Origin: Bhargavaea cecembensis DSE10
GTDB lineage: Bacteria; Bacillota; Bacilli; Bacillales_A; Planococcaceae
Length of the DNA: 64,000 nt
Assembly: GCF_000348905.1 (NCBI RefSeq)
Contig: NZ_AOFT01000001.1
Span: forward strand, 248,001 to 312,000
Reading direction: 5' to 3'
Part shown: piece after piece, positions 26,675 through 35,209 of the stretch
How the letters are laid out: each line of letters opens with the position of its first letter
Position numbering within the stretch: position 1 is the stretch's first letter
Notes under the pieces: model-generated
What the model saw: only the letters and a program-made list of their open reading frames with translations
Databases searched by the model: none
What the model was told of the DNA's origin: nothing
Position numbers and translations under genes: made by a program

Positions 26675-28425
26675 TTGAAAAAGACGACATACAGGAGGTT
26701 CACGGCAGCAGCGGGGGCTTCTGCATTGATGGGATCAGTGATTGTGCCTGCAGCAGCAGCGCCTCAGGAAACGGCAAAAGCTTTCTCAGATGTCCCGGAA
26801 TCGAGTTCCCACTATGAAACCATCCTGGAAGCACGAGCACTGGGCATCATGACAGGCTACGGTGATTCGACGTTCAAGCCGGATCAGAAGCTGAATCGCG
26901 GGAACGTTGCGAAAGCGTTCGGCAAGTACGTGGTTGCTAAAAGCGGAATGGAGCTCGAGGAATACATAGAGGAACATCATATATCGGATGTCGAAAACTT
27001 CACGGATGTTCCTGATGCCTGGCCTGATAAAGAACTGGTTACCTATTCAAAGATCGTCAAAAAGGCCGGGATCTTCAGAGGAGCCAACAACAAACTCAAT
27101 GCTTCCAAGCTGATGCCGCGTGACCAGATTGCGGAAGTCCTGGTACGTGCATTTGGATTTGAAGATCAGCAAGGTGCTCCGGGAATCCCGGATACCGAAC
27201 AATCTGGTTATGCCAAGTCGATCGAAATCATCTATGAAAACGGAGTCTCCAACGCCAACCCGTATCACCCACTTAATAAGACCAGTCGCGCACAGTTCGC
27301 CTCGTTCCTGGTCCGTGCCTACAAAGTGGCCGAAGGACTTGACCCGCAAAGACCGTACCCATTCCCGGTCGAATCGGTGCACTCTCTAGATGACATCGCC
27401 ATTATAGTAGGAGAAAAACCTGAACTTCCGGAAACAGTCGGTGTGACACTTAAAAGCGGCGTGACAACGACGAAGGCTGTGGAGTGGAACACAAATCAGC
27501 TTGCCACCGATGAAATCGGTACATATACCATCATAGGGGACGTAGCTGATACGGACTTGACGGCATCGGTTGAAGTGATCGTCAAGAAGCCAACATACCG
27601 TCAGCCTCTATCAATTAGAAGTAATAACAACGTCATTGAAATTGATTTTCACGAACATCCTATGACAGAATCTGCTTTTGATCCTGCCAACTATAAGCTT
27701 AATGATGGTCCACTTCCATCTGGGACAAAAATCGAGAGTGTGGATTCAAGGGTTAAAGATTCCAGGATTAAAATCACGTTGCCCATGCCTCAAGAAGTGA
27801 TTCCGGATGATATTAAATATACGTTCGAGATCACTCAGAACGTCAAAACACAAACAGGACATATAATTGTCGGGAACTCAATCCCGGCGAATACGGGAAT
27901 AGAAGAACCTGTGAATGCATCTGTGACAGGTTATTTTAAAGACAATGTAGCGCCCACACTCGTATCCGCCAACTATGTGATTCCAACAGCTGATTCTGAT
28001 GCAACAATGAAATTCAGCTGACATTTTCTGAAAACATTGCTCCTTTGTTTTACTATGATATAAGCAGCATTCATCCTGAAGACACAGGTGCGTGGGAAAT
28101 GGCATATTCCCAAAATGAAATCTTTAACCAGCATCTTTCAGATGATGTCATCTTTGTAGTTGGCGAAACAAAAGGTCATGCAATGCTAAGGGCTGATTCT
28201 CTACACGATATTGAGGGTGGAGGAAAAGTCTTTTATATCACAATCCCATCAACAAATATCAGCGAGACTTCCACAGTCACCATTGTACCGGAAGGGGAAA
28301 TCAACGAGAGTTTAATGATTAGAGATGCCTCCAGAGGAAGAAATTTAGTTACCGCACCTGCAACCATCATGGTTACCCCATATGATGTGATCATTCCACC
28401 CAATCCGTCCTCAGAAAATCAATAA
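26675..28425 (+). pseudogene. SLH-domain surface protein interrupted by a frameshift
   Basis: The start is TTG 26675, nine bases after an AGGAGG site; the product begins MKKTTYRRFTAAAGASAL, like its paralogues. Three SLH domains (about 30-215) are intact, followed by a Big-like module (SGVTTTKAVEWNTNQLA) and an Ig-like domain. The frame stops at 28019-28021, but the next frame continues as QLTFSENIAPLFYYDISS to a stop at 28423-28425. The joined sequence ...ADSDAT + NEIQLTFSENIAPL reads as a normal Ig-like strand, so one A seems to be missing near 28003-28008 (ACAAT where ACAAAT would keep the frame). As read, the product would be a truncated 448-residue protein that still has its signal and anchor. 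A base-call error cannot be excluded. Confidence 0.82.
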
Positions 28426-28433
28426 TACTATGT

Positions 28434-28472
28434 AAAAAGTTGGAGGGCGGCGCCGGTCCCTTCAACCTTTTC
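28434..28472 (+). terminator. Probable intrinsic terminator
   Basis: AAAAAGTTGGAGGG pairs imperfectly with CCCTTCAACCTTTT around a GC-rich loop, just after the stop of the second frame. Confidence 0.6.
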
Positions 28473-28560
28473 ATATAATCGTTATTTTCGTTTCCTCAAT
28501 AAATCAGCAGGCATAACCAACTTACAATAAGTATAATAGTAGATATAGAAGGGAGCGGAT

Positions 28561-29277
28561 GTGTTGAGCAGGAGAACTTTGTTTTTCGGGGCTACAGGAG
28601 CTTTCTGCCTGGGTATATTCATTTTCCTGTCCGGTACGCCGACCCAAGGAGATCAGCAGGTGAACACGCCATTATATGCCGATGTCCCGATAGAGAGCAG
28701 CCATTTCCAAAATATCACGGAAGCCCGGACACTGGGGCTTATGACAGGTTATCCGGATAATAAATTCGGCCCGTCCGTCAAGCTGAATCGTGCGAACGTC
28801 GTGAAGGCATTCGGCAAGTATATTGAACAGACGACTGGAAAGAAAGTGGACGAGTTCGACTTGAATGATGTTGAGCCATTTATTGATGTTCCTGCTAATA
28901 CGCAGGACCAGGAACTTTATTGGTACTCTTTATTGGTAAAAAAAGAAGGAATCTTCAAAGGTGCCAATAATCGGCTCATGCCGACTGATGCCATTTCCAG
29001 GCGACAGATGGCCATGGTAATTGTCCGCGCATTTGATTTGCCGGATCTTCCCGATGTAAAATCCCGTGTTATCGACCATGATCCATCGTTTGGTGAGGAG
29101 GATCGGACGGCTATCGATATACTGTCTAAACATCGTATTACGACGGTGAGTGAGTTCCGGCCAAGAGAGACAACAAGCCGCGGTCAGTTTGCTTCATTTC
29201 TGGTAGCCGCGTTCCATGCAGTCCATGATGAGTATCCGCCGCCTACAGTAGAGGAAATCGAAATTGAAGAATCATAG
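28561..29277 (+). CDS. Short SLH-only protein
   Basis: A 238-residue protein made almost only of an N-terminal hydrophobic segment (FFGATGAFCLGIFIFLSG) and three SLH domains that match the S-layer paralogues (SSHFQNITEARTLGLMTGY, KEGIFKGANNRLMPTD, TSRGQFASFLVAAF). The Cys in FCLG is not followed by a clear lipobox, so I read the segment as a signal peptide or anchor. The display part found in its neighbours is missing; after the third SLH there is only a ~15-residue acidic tail. It could be a decayed paralogue reduced to its anchor or a functional competitor for SLH sites on the polymer. The start is GTG 28561 (AAGGGAG upstream); TTG 28564 is possible. Confidence 0.82.
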   Translation: MLSRRTLFFGATGAFCLGIFIFLSGTPTQGDQQVNTPLYADVPIESSHFQNITEARTLGLMTGYPDNKFGPSVKLNRANVVKAFGKYIEQTTGKKVDEFDLNDVEPFIDVPANTQDQELYWYSLLVKKEGIFKGANNRLMPTDAISRRQMAMVIVRAFDLPDLPDVKSRVIDHDPSFGEEDRTAIDILSKHRITTVSEFRPRETTSRGQFASFLVAAFHAVHDEYPPPTVEEIEIEES

Positions 29278-29280
29278 AAC

Positions 29281-29315
29281 AAAACCTGCCATCCGCTCGG
29301 GATGGCAGGTTTTCT
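29281..29315 (+). terminator. Intrinsic terminator
   Basis: AAAACCTGCCATC / GATGGCAGGTTTT stem with a 7-nt loop, starting three bases after the stop codon. Confidence 0.9.
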
Positions 29316-29400
29316 TGTTGAGACCGATGATTCAGATTATCTTTTTGAATAGTAGATTACTATGTTAAGATGAAGCTAATCCATATAAGAAGGAGCTGGA

Positions 29401-31380
29401 ATGGTGGGGAAACGACTCAAATTGTCTGCTGCCTGGCTGCTCGTCCTTTCGATACTTTTCACGGCAGGACAATCCGTTTCGGCAGCGGATGACATTACTG
29501 GCCATTGGGCGGAAGAGGACATGCGCTTTATGGTTGATCGAGGATTTTTAAAAGGGGATGGCAACGGGTATCACCCGAATAAGATCATTACCCGCGGCCA
29601 ATTTGCCGTCTTGCTCGCCCGTGTGCTTGAGCTGGAACCTTCTTCGGGAGGAATCACGTTCACTGATGTGGACAACCGCAGTGGTTATCTGGCAGAGATA
29701 CTGGCCGCCGCTCACGCGGGGATCATCACCGGGTACGGGGACGGAACTTTCCGTCCGAGCGAACAAATCAACCGGCAGCATATGGCCGTCATGATGAAGC
29801 GCGCATTGGACTATCTGAAAATCGAAGGCAAAACTGCAGACTATCGCTTTGCCGATGAAAAAGAAATTCTGCCCGCTTATCGTGTGGATCTGTATGAATT
29901 GGCAGGGGCAGGTATATTTAAAGGTTCAGAGCAGCCTGATGGCAGCTACCTCTTCCGACCAATGAATCAGGCACACCGATGGGAGGCGGCCACTGTCCTT
30001 ACACGGCTGATCAAGCTTGCCGAACAAGTCGAAGGAGAAATTCCTGCTGAACCTGAAGAAGAGCTGTCCTATGCTACAGCAGAAACGGTCTCCGATGGAA
30101 CGACTACAGTTGTCAAGAAGTATAAGAGCTTTGAAGAAGCAGCCGGAGCTATGGGTAATGGACAGGTTGTCATTTACGGAGATTCGATTGTGAAAATGCA
30201 GTCCGGCGTGGTGATTACAAAGCCTACACTGTCGGGATCCACGCTCACCAATGTATTCGATCATCCTGACAAAATGGACGATTCCAGAAAGGCCTTCACC
30301 TATGTGACCAGGGATTCAGAGCTGGAGTATCTGGAATCCACAGCTGACTATGTAAAAGTGAAGCTTGCCGGAAAAACCGGGTATATCAAACATGAAAATG
30401 CACTCCTGAAAACTTGGAATATGCTGAAAGGCCGTTCCTATTACACGGTGAACAGCGAGGAAGAACTGGTCCACAATGTGTTTTCCAATCAGACAGGGAA
30501 ATATCAGAGCTACACGATCGGAAAAGCGCCTGACAACCTAAAAGAGGGGCAGAGGTATCTGTCCTGGAATCAAATCGATTATACTGACTGGAGAGGGAAT
30601 ACGGTTCAGACATTCTATAACTATTTCCAGTTCCTCCCGGCACGAACTGAAACCATCTACACTGCTGAAGAACTGGATCGTTATATCATGGGAGAACTTG
30701 CCCGTTTGGAAGCGACCGGAAATGCGACTTACAAAGACGCGACTAAAAAAAGTAAGCTGATTGGCATCGGAAACATTCTGAAGAAAGTTGAGAAGGAAAA
30801 GAACATTAATGCCCTCCTTGTGTTGGCGCTTGCCCAGCATGAAAGTGCGTACGGCATGAGCACGAAAGCCCAGCAATACAACAACCTCTTCGGTCTTGCC
30901 ATCTATGACGATGCTGCCGCTGACCATCCGTTCCATAAGTATGAATCAGTGGAGGACAACGTCAACACCCTTGCCGATCAATACTGGAATAAAAACTATA
31001 TCCCGCCGAATGGCGGCTATGCAAATGGTGCCGCCTTTGGTACAAAGGCAGTCGGATTTAATGTGAAATACGCATCAGATCCGTACTGGGGGGCAAAGGC
31101 TGCCGGTCATGCATACCGGATCGACAAGGCACTCGGAGGTCGTGATTTCGGGCGTTATACCATCGGCATCACAAAGACCACCGGTATGAATGTGAGAACG
31201 TCACCTGAAGTTTCCGACAACCTTGCATTCAAGTACACAAAAATCGGTTTGCCGGTGACGATTGTCTCTTCGGAGTATAATGCTTCTGAAAAACGGACCT
31301 GGTATCAAGTCCTTTCAGACGATCCAAGATATGAAACAGTTTGGATTGCAGGAGAAAACGTGCAGATTGTCTTTCAATAA
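29401..31380 (+). CDS. SLH-anchored endo-beta-N-acetylglucosaminidase
   Basis: A 659-residue wall hydrolase. Parts: signal peptide (to VSAAD), three SLH domains (about 28-190, including ITRGQFAVLLARVLE and INRQHMAVMMKRALD), a long linker region (about 220-430), a glucosaminidase (GH73-like) domain (about 440-580) with ALAQHESAYGMS carrying the likely catalytic Glu and NNLFGLAIYDD, and an SH3-type domain at the end (TGMNVRTSPEVSD). It should cut the glycan strands of peptidoglycan at GlcNAc, like B. subtilis LytD/LytG. AGAAGGAGCTGGA precedes ATG 29401. The SLH anchor in place of LytD-type wall-binding repeats ties this autolysin to the S-layer polymer. Confidence 0.92.
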   Translation: MVGKRLKLSAAWLLVLSILFTAGQSVSAADDITGHWAEEDMRFMVDRGFLKGDGNGYHPNKIITRGQFAVLLARVLELEPSSGGITFTDVDNRSGYLAEILAAAHAGIITGYGDGTFRPSEQINRQHMAVMMKRALDYLKIEGKTADYRFADEKEILPAYRVDLYELAGAGIFKGSEQPDGSYLFRPMNQAHRWEAATVLTRLIKLAEQVEGEIPAEPEEELSYATAETVSDGTTTVVKKYKSFEEAAGAMGNGQVVIYGDSIVKMQSGVVITKPTLSGSTLTNVFDHPDKMDDSRKAFTYVTRDSELEYLESTADYVKVKLAGKTGYIKHENALLKTWNMLKGRSYYTVNSEEELVHNVFSNQTGKYQSYTIGKAPDNLKEGQRYLSWNQIDYTDWRGNTVQTFYNYFQFLPARTETIYTAEELDRYIMGELARLEATGNATYKDATKKSKLIGIGNILKKVEKEKNINALLVLALAQHESAYGMSTKAQQYNNLFGLAIYDDAAADHPFHKYESVEDNVNTLADQYWNKNYIPPNGGYANGAAFGTKAVGFNVKYASDPYWGAKAAGHAYRIDKALGGRDFGRYTIGITKTTGMNVRTSPEVSDNLAFKYTKIGLPVTIVSSEYNASEKRTWYQVLSDDPRYETVWIAGENVQIVFQ

Positions 31381-31416
31381 TAAATAGAGAAGACATCATC
31401 CTATATGTCTAGTCTG

Positions 31417-31445
31417 AGGCACCGTGTTTGGCGGTGTCTTTTCTT
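31417..31445 (+). terminator. Intrinsic terminator
   Basis: AGGCACCG pairs with CGGTGTCT (one G-T pair) and TTTTC follows. Confidence 0.7.
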
Positions 31446-31475
31446 ACTAGATCAAAATCAATCTGGCTATCATTG

Positions 31476-31508
31476 AAAAAGCGGCGCGCAAAGTGCGGGC
31501 CGCTTTCA
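31476..31508 (-). terminator. Intrinsic terminator of the LysM-NlpC/P60 gene
   Basis: Read on the minus strand, AAAGCGGC pairs with GCCGCTTT and a T-run follows, directly downstream of the gene at 31519-32616. Confidence 0.8.
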
Positions 31509-31518
31509 TATGAGACGA

Positions 31519-32616
31519 TTAATAAAAACGCTTGAAACTGTCGAATTTCGGCTTCCAGTAGGAATCGTTGACACTGGAAATCACGACGCCCTGTGAAGAA
31601 CTTGCATGGATGAAGTTGCCGTTGCCCAGGTAAATCCCGACATGGGAAATCCCTTTTTTATACGTGTTCTTAAAGAACACAAGATCACCCGGCTGAGGAT
31701 TGTCTACATAGTAAGAGCGGTTGAAGTAGCCATCAGTATTCGTACGTGCCACGTCTTCTCCCGCGGTCTTGAATGCATACCAGATAAATCCGCTGCAGTC
31801 GAAGCCGGACGGAGTCGTACCGGCCCACTTATAAGGAGTGCCGATTACGGACTTGGCAACGTCGATCACAGAACCGGATGCTTTGACAGGTTCTGTGGGC
31901 TTGGCTGCGGCTTCCGTGTTGGGAGCGGATGCCTGGACTACTTTACCGGTGGTCTTGACGGCTGAACCATTGACAGTCAGCTTCTGGCCGACATGAATCA
32001 GGTGGGAAGTCAGCCCGTTCCACTTCATCAGCTGGTCTACAGAGATTCCATACTTGATGCTGATTGCGCCTAGTGTATCCCCACTTTTGACGATATAGCT
32101 GCCTGAAGGTGCACTCTGCTGGGAAGCTGGCTGTTGCGCCGGTTTAGCTGAGGTCTGCGGTTTTGCGGTTACTGTTGCAGAACCGGCTAATTTCAATTTC
32201 TGTCCGACAAAAATCAGGTCACCTGTCAATCCGTTCTGTTCTTTCAGGCGGCTGACCGTTGTCTTATGTATGGCCGCGATTTTGCTGAGGCTGTCTCCGC
32301 TTTTGACCGTATAGATTCCGTTGCCTGCTCGAACAGAAGCGGAGGAAGAAGAAACAGGGGCCGGCTTATTCTGGCTTTGTCCCGTTTCTGGGAGTTCGAT
32401 CAAAAGCTTTTGTCCCGGATAAATCACATCAGTTGTGAGCTGGTTCCAAGATTTCAATTGTGTCACGGTGACTTGGTGCTGAGTTGCAATCTTCCAGAGA
32501 GAATCACCAGATTGTACCGCGTAAGAGTCCGAAGAGGCTTCCGCTTCGCCCGGTGCCGCCAAGATTGCGACCAGAGCGGACGTTGTCAGGACCGAAAATG
32601 CGACCTTTTTCATCAT
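31519..32616 (-). CDS. LysM x3 - NlpC/P60 D,L-endopeptidase (LytF/CwlS type)
   Basis: A 365-residue secreted wall hydrolase. The signal peptide is MMKKVAFSVLTTSALVAI. Three LysM domains follow (about 32-75, 101-143, 173-216), each with a (S/T)GDxLxxI core, separated by Ser/Pro/Ala linkers. The C-terminal NlpC/P60 domain (about 250-365) has the Cys in GFDCSGFIWYAF and the His in ISHVGIYLGNG. It should cleave the D-Glu-meso-DAP bond in stem peptides. AAAGGGG precedes ATG 32616 at five bases; a 17-codon upstream extension would spoil the signal peptide. A WalR-type box sits over the -35 region (32679-32695), so control by WalRK is likely, as for lytE and cwlO in B. subtilis. Anchoring is by LysM, in contrast to its SLH-bearing neighbours. 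Confidence 0.92.
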   Translation of the reverse strand: MMKKVAFSVLTTSALVAILAAPGEAEASSDSYAVQSGDSLWKIATQHQVTVTQLKSWNQLTTDVIYPGQKLLIELPETGQSQNKPAPVSSSSASVRAGNGIYTVKSGDSLSKIAAIHKTTVSRLKEQNGLTGDLIFVGQKLKLAGSATVTAKPQTSAKPAQQPASQQSAPSGSYIVKSGDTLGAISIKYGISVDQLMKWNGLTSHLIHVGQKLTVNGSAVKTTGKVVQASAPNTEAAAKPTEPVKASGSVIDVAKSVIGTPYKWAGTTPSGFDCSGFIWYAFKTAGEDVARTNTDGYFNRSYYVDNPQPGDLVFFKNTYKKGISHVGIYLGNGNFIHASSSQGVVISSVNDSYWKPKFDSFKRFY

Positions 32617-32651
32617 TTGATCCCCTTTACTGTCAAATTCACCTATGACCC

Positions 32652-32657
32652 ATTGTA
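32652..32657 (-). promoter_or_regulatory. -10 element of the LysM-NlpC/P60 gene
   Basis: TACAAT on the minus strand, 35 bases before the start codon and 21 bases downstream of the WalR-type box. Confidence 0.5.
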
Positions 32658-32678
32658 TCCGAAACAATATTCAGGTAG

Positions 32679-32695
32679 ATTACAAAAGTGTTACA
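32679..32695 (-). promoter_or_regulatory. WalR-type operator
   Basis: The minus strand reads TGTAAC-ACTTT-TGTAAT, an exact match to the WalR consensus TGTWAH-N5-TGTWAH. A degenerate copy (TTTAAC-ACCTT-TGAAAT, 32701-32717) lies 22 bases further upstream, so the box is part of a 22-bp tandem repeat. Confidence 0.7.
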
Positions 32696-32814
32696 AATAG
32701 ATTTCAAAGGTGTTAAATCGATAGAATTGCAGGGTGAATAGGAGGAAGTACCCGTATTAAACAGAAACTTAACAAAAGAATAAGAGAATTCTCGTATTCC
32801 GTTCATTTTGTAAA

Positions 32815-32823
32815 TGGTAGAAT
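32815..32823 (+). promoter_or_regulatory. Extended -10 promoter of the SLH nucleotidase gene
   Basis: TGGTAGAAT within AAATGGTAGAAT, 64 bases before ATG 32887; the same element precedes 35210 and 22575. Confidence 0.55.
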
Positions 32824-32886
32824 AGATTCGAAGTTATTGCTTTCGTCCGAGAGCGATAGATTAATAACAGAATAGGATGGTGTAGC

Positions 32887-35043
32887 ATGAACGGGAAATG
32901 GGTTAAGGCATCTGCCTCCGCCGCACTGGCACTTGCGCTTTTCGGCATTCAGGCTCCTGACAACGCAAAAGCCGCAGAAGGGGACTTTAAGCTGACAGTC
33001 CTGCACACAAATGACACACACGCGAGCCTGAAAGATGCACCAAAACGTGCGACGCTGGTCAAGCAGATCCGGGCAGAGAAAGAGAATGCCCTGCTACTCG
33101 ATGCAGGGGATGTATTCTCGGGCACACTCTACTTCAATGCATTTTCAGGCAAGGCTGATTTGGAAATGATGAATTACATGCAGTATGATGCCATGACATT
33201 CGGCAACCATGAATTCGACCTGGGAGCATCGGAAGAAGGACATCAGGCGCTGGCAGACTTCATCAAAGGGGCAGAATTCCCGCTGGTCAGTGCGAACATT
33301 GATTTTTCGAATGATGAAAAGTTCGATGGCCTTCAAAATAAGGAATACACTTCCGAGTATGAAGACGGTAAAATCTACAACGGCATTGTAAAAGAGGTTG
33401 AAGGCGAGAAAGTCGGGATTTTCGGTTTGACGACTGAAGAAACACCGACCATCTCCAGCACGGGAGATGTGGAGTTCTCTGAATACGTAGAAGCGGCAGA
33501 GGAAGCGGTAGCTGCTTTTGAAGAACAGGGCGTCAACAAGATTATTGCACTGACACATATCGGCTATGATGACAGCCTTGCATGGGACAATGACCTTGAG
33601 CTAGCAAAAGTCGTGGAGGGCATCGACATCATTGTCGGGGGACATACCCATACCGCATTGGCAGAGCCAACAGTGGTGGAAGACGGAGAAGAGCCGACAG
33701 TGATCGTACAGACAGGCGGCAACAATAGCTCTCTTGGCCAACTGAATGTCACATTTGATGAAAACGGTTCAGTCACATCCCATGAAGGAGAGCTTCTCTC
33801 TTATGATGAGGTGGAAGCGGATGAAGAGGCTGCAGAACTCTTGGCTCCATACACCGCGAAGGTTGAAGAGATGTCCAAAGAAAGCATCGGTGTCTCTACA
33901 GAAGTGGCCCTGAACGGTGAGCGCGAGTTCGTCCGCACCGGTGAGACGAATCTCGGTAACCTGATCACGGACGGCATGGTTACAACGGCTAAGAAGATTA
34001 ATCCCGATGTGACAATGGCTGTGACGAACGGCGGGGGAATCCGTGCTTCGATCGATGAGGGTGACATCACACTTGGTGAGGTACAGACCGTGATGCCGTT
34101 CGGCAATGCGCTTGCCATCATGGAACTTACTGGGGCGGAAATCCGTGAGGCCCTAGAAACTAGCGTTTCCGCATATCCGACAGCTTCCGGCGGTTTCCTT
34201 CATGTGTCGGGCCTGAAGTTCAACTTTGATCCTCAAGCTGAAGCAGGTGATCGAGTCCGCGACATTCTCGAAGAAACAGAGGATGGCTTCGCACCAATTG
34301 ATGAAGAAGCGACATACTACGTGGCCTCGAACACATTCACGGCAAAAGGCGGAGACGGCTACGATGTCTTCAAGGCAGCGTACGAAGACGGGCGTGTCAG
34401 CGAACCGGGGAACGTCGACTATGAAATGTTCATCGATTACCTGACAGGCTTCGAATCCATCAACCCAGAGTTGGAAGGCCGTATCCTGACGACCAATCCG
34501 TTCACGGATATCGATGCGGATAACGAGTTTACACCGTTTATTCAGAACGTCTACGACATTGGTCTCGTGAAAGGAACGACGCCAACCACTTACTCGCCTA
34601 ACAAGATTCTTTCCCGTACACAGGCAGTCAGCATGATTGTCCGGGCACTTGGCCTTGAGACCGAAGGAAAGACTTCTTCGTTCAAGGATCTGGGCAACAT
34701 GGCTGAAGAAACAAAGGCTGAAGTTGCGGCTGCCGAAGAAGCGGGGATCGTTATTGGCAGCAACGGCAACTTTATGCCGAACGAACAGGTGAAGCGTGCA
34801 CAGCTTGCGCTGATGCTCAAGCGTGTCTATGAACTTCAGAATGAAACAGAATACGACGGCGATGCGGCAGACCTGCCATTCACCGACATCTCCGGTTCCG
34901 ATGAAGAAACCATTGATGCCATCGCTTTCCTCTATGAGCAGGACATTGCACACGGCTTGGCAGACAAATTCCGTCCAAGTGAAGGCACGAGCCGTGCCCA
35001 AGCAGCAAAAATCTACTCCAATTTCCTGAACGTTATCAAATAA
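32887..35043 (+). CDS. SLH-anchored metallophosphatase / 5'-nucleotidase
   Basis: A 718-residue exported protein with a signal peptide to about residue 30. The N-terminal calcineurin-like phosphoesterase domain has all expected ligands: Asp43 and His45 (HTNDTHA), Asp72/Asp75 region (LLDAGDVFSG), Asn107 and His108 (TFGNHEFD), His224 (LTHIGYDD), and His253 and His255 (VGGHTHT). The 5'-nucleotidase C-terminal substrate domain follows (about 330-520; NLGNLITDGM, AVTNGGGIRASI, NTFTAKGGDGYDVF). Three SLH domains close the protein (about 538-718, ending TSRAQAAKIYSNF). It should hydrolyse nucleotides or cyclic nucleotides at the cell surface for phosphate and nucleoside recovery. A diverged paralogue starts 166 bases downstream. 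Confidence 0.93.
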   Translation: MNGKWVKASASAALALALFGIQAPDNAKAAEGDFKLTVLHTNDTHASLKDAPKRATLVKQIRAEKENALLLDAGDVFSGTLYFNAFSGKADLEMMNYMQYDAMTFGNHEFDLGASEEGHQALADFIKGAEFPLVSANIDFSNDEKFDGLQNKEYTSEYEDGKIYNGIVKEVEGEKVGIFGLTTEETPTISSTGDVEFSEYVEAAEEAVAAFEEQGVNKIIALTHIGYDDSLAWDNDLELAKVVEGIDIIVGGHTHTALAEPTVVEDGEEPTVIVQTGGNNSSLGQLNVTFDENGSVTSHEGELLSYDEVEADEEAAELLAPYTAKVEEMSKESIGVSTEVALNGEREFVRTGETNLGNLITDGMVTTAKKINPDVTMAVTNGGGIRASIDEGDITLGEVQTVMPFGNALAIMELTGAEIREALETSVSAYPTASGGFLHVSGLKFNFDPQAEAGDRVRDILEETEDGFAPIDEEATYYVASNTFTAKGGDGYDVFKAAYEDGRVSEPGNVDYEMFIDYLTGFESINPELEGRILTTNPFTDIDADNEFTPFIQNVYDIGLVKGTTPTTYSPNKILSRTQAVSMIVRALGLETEGKTSSFKDLGNMAEETKAEVAAAEEAGIVIGSNGNFMPNEQVKRAQLALMLKRVYELQNETEYDGDAADLPFTDISGSDEETIDAIAFLYEQDIAHGLADKFRPSEGTSRAQAAKIYSNFLNVIK

Positions 35044-35053
35044 GGAAACACGA

Positions 35054-35090
35054 ATGGCCTGGAGGCTTACAGTCTCCAGGCCATCGTTCT
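35054..35090 (+). terminator. Terminator-like hairpin
   Basis: ATGGCCTGGAG pairs with CTCCAGGCCAT, but the following bases (CGTTCTATT) are only partly T-rich. Confidence 0.55.
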
Positions 35091-35143
35091 ATTCCTTAAA
35101 AGTTTATCATATCCAAAATTATCATTTTTCATCCATTTGATAA

Positions 35144-35152
35144 TGGTAGAAT
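35144..35152 (+). promoter_or_regulatory. Extended -10 promoter of the diverged nucleotidase paralogue
   Basis: TGGTAGAAT in TAATGGTAGAATAGGTTC, closely like the sequence before the first copy (32815-32823). Confidence 0.55.
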
Positions 35153-35209
35153 AGGTTCATAGTCTTTGTTAAAAGGGCAAGGAGTAAATACATAATAGGA
35201 TGGTGTAAC

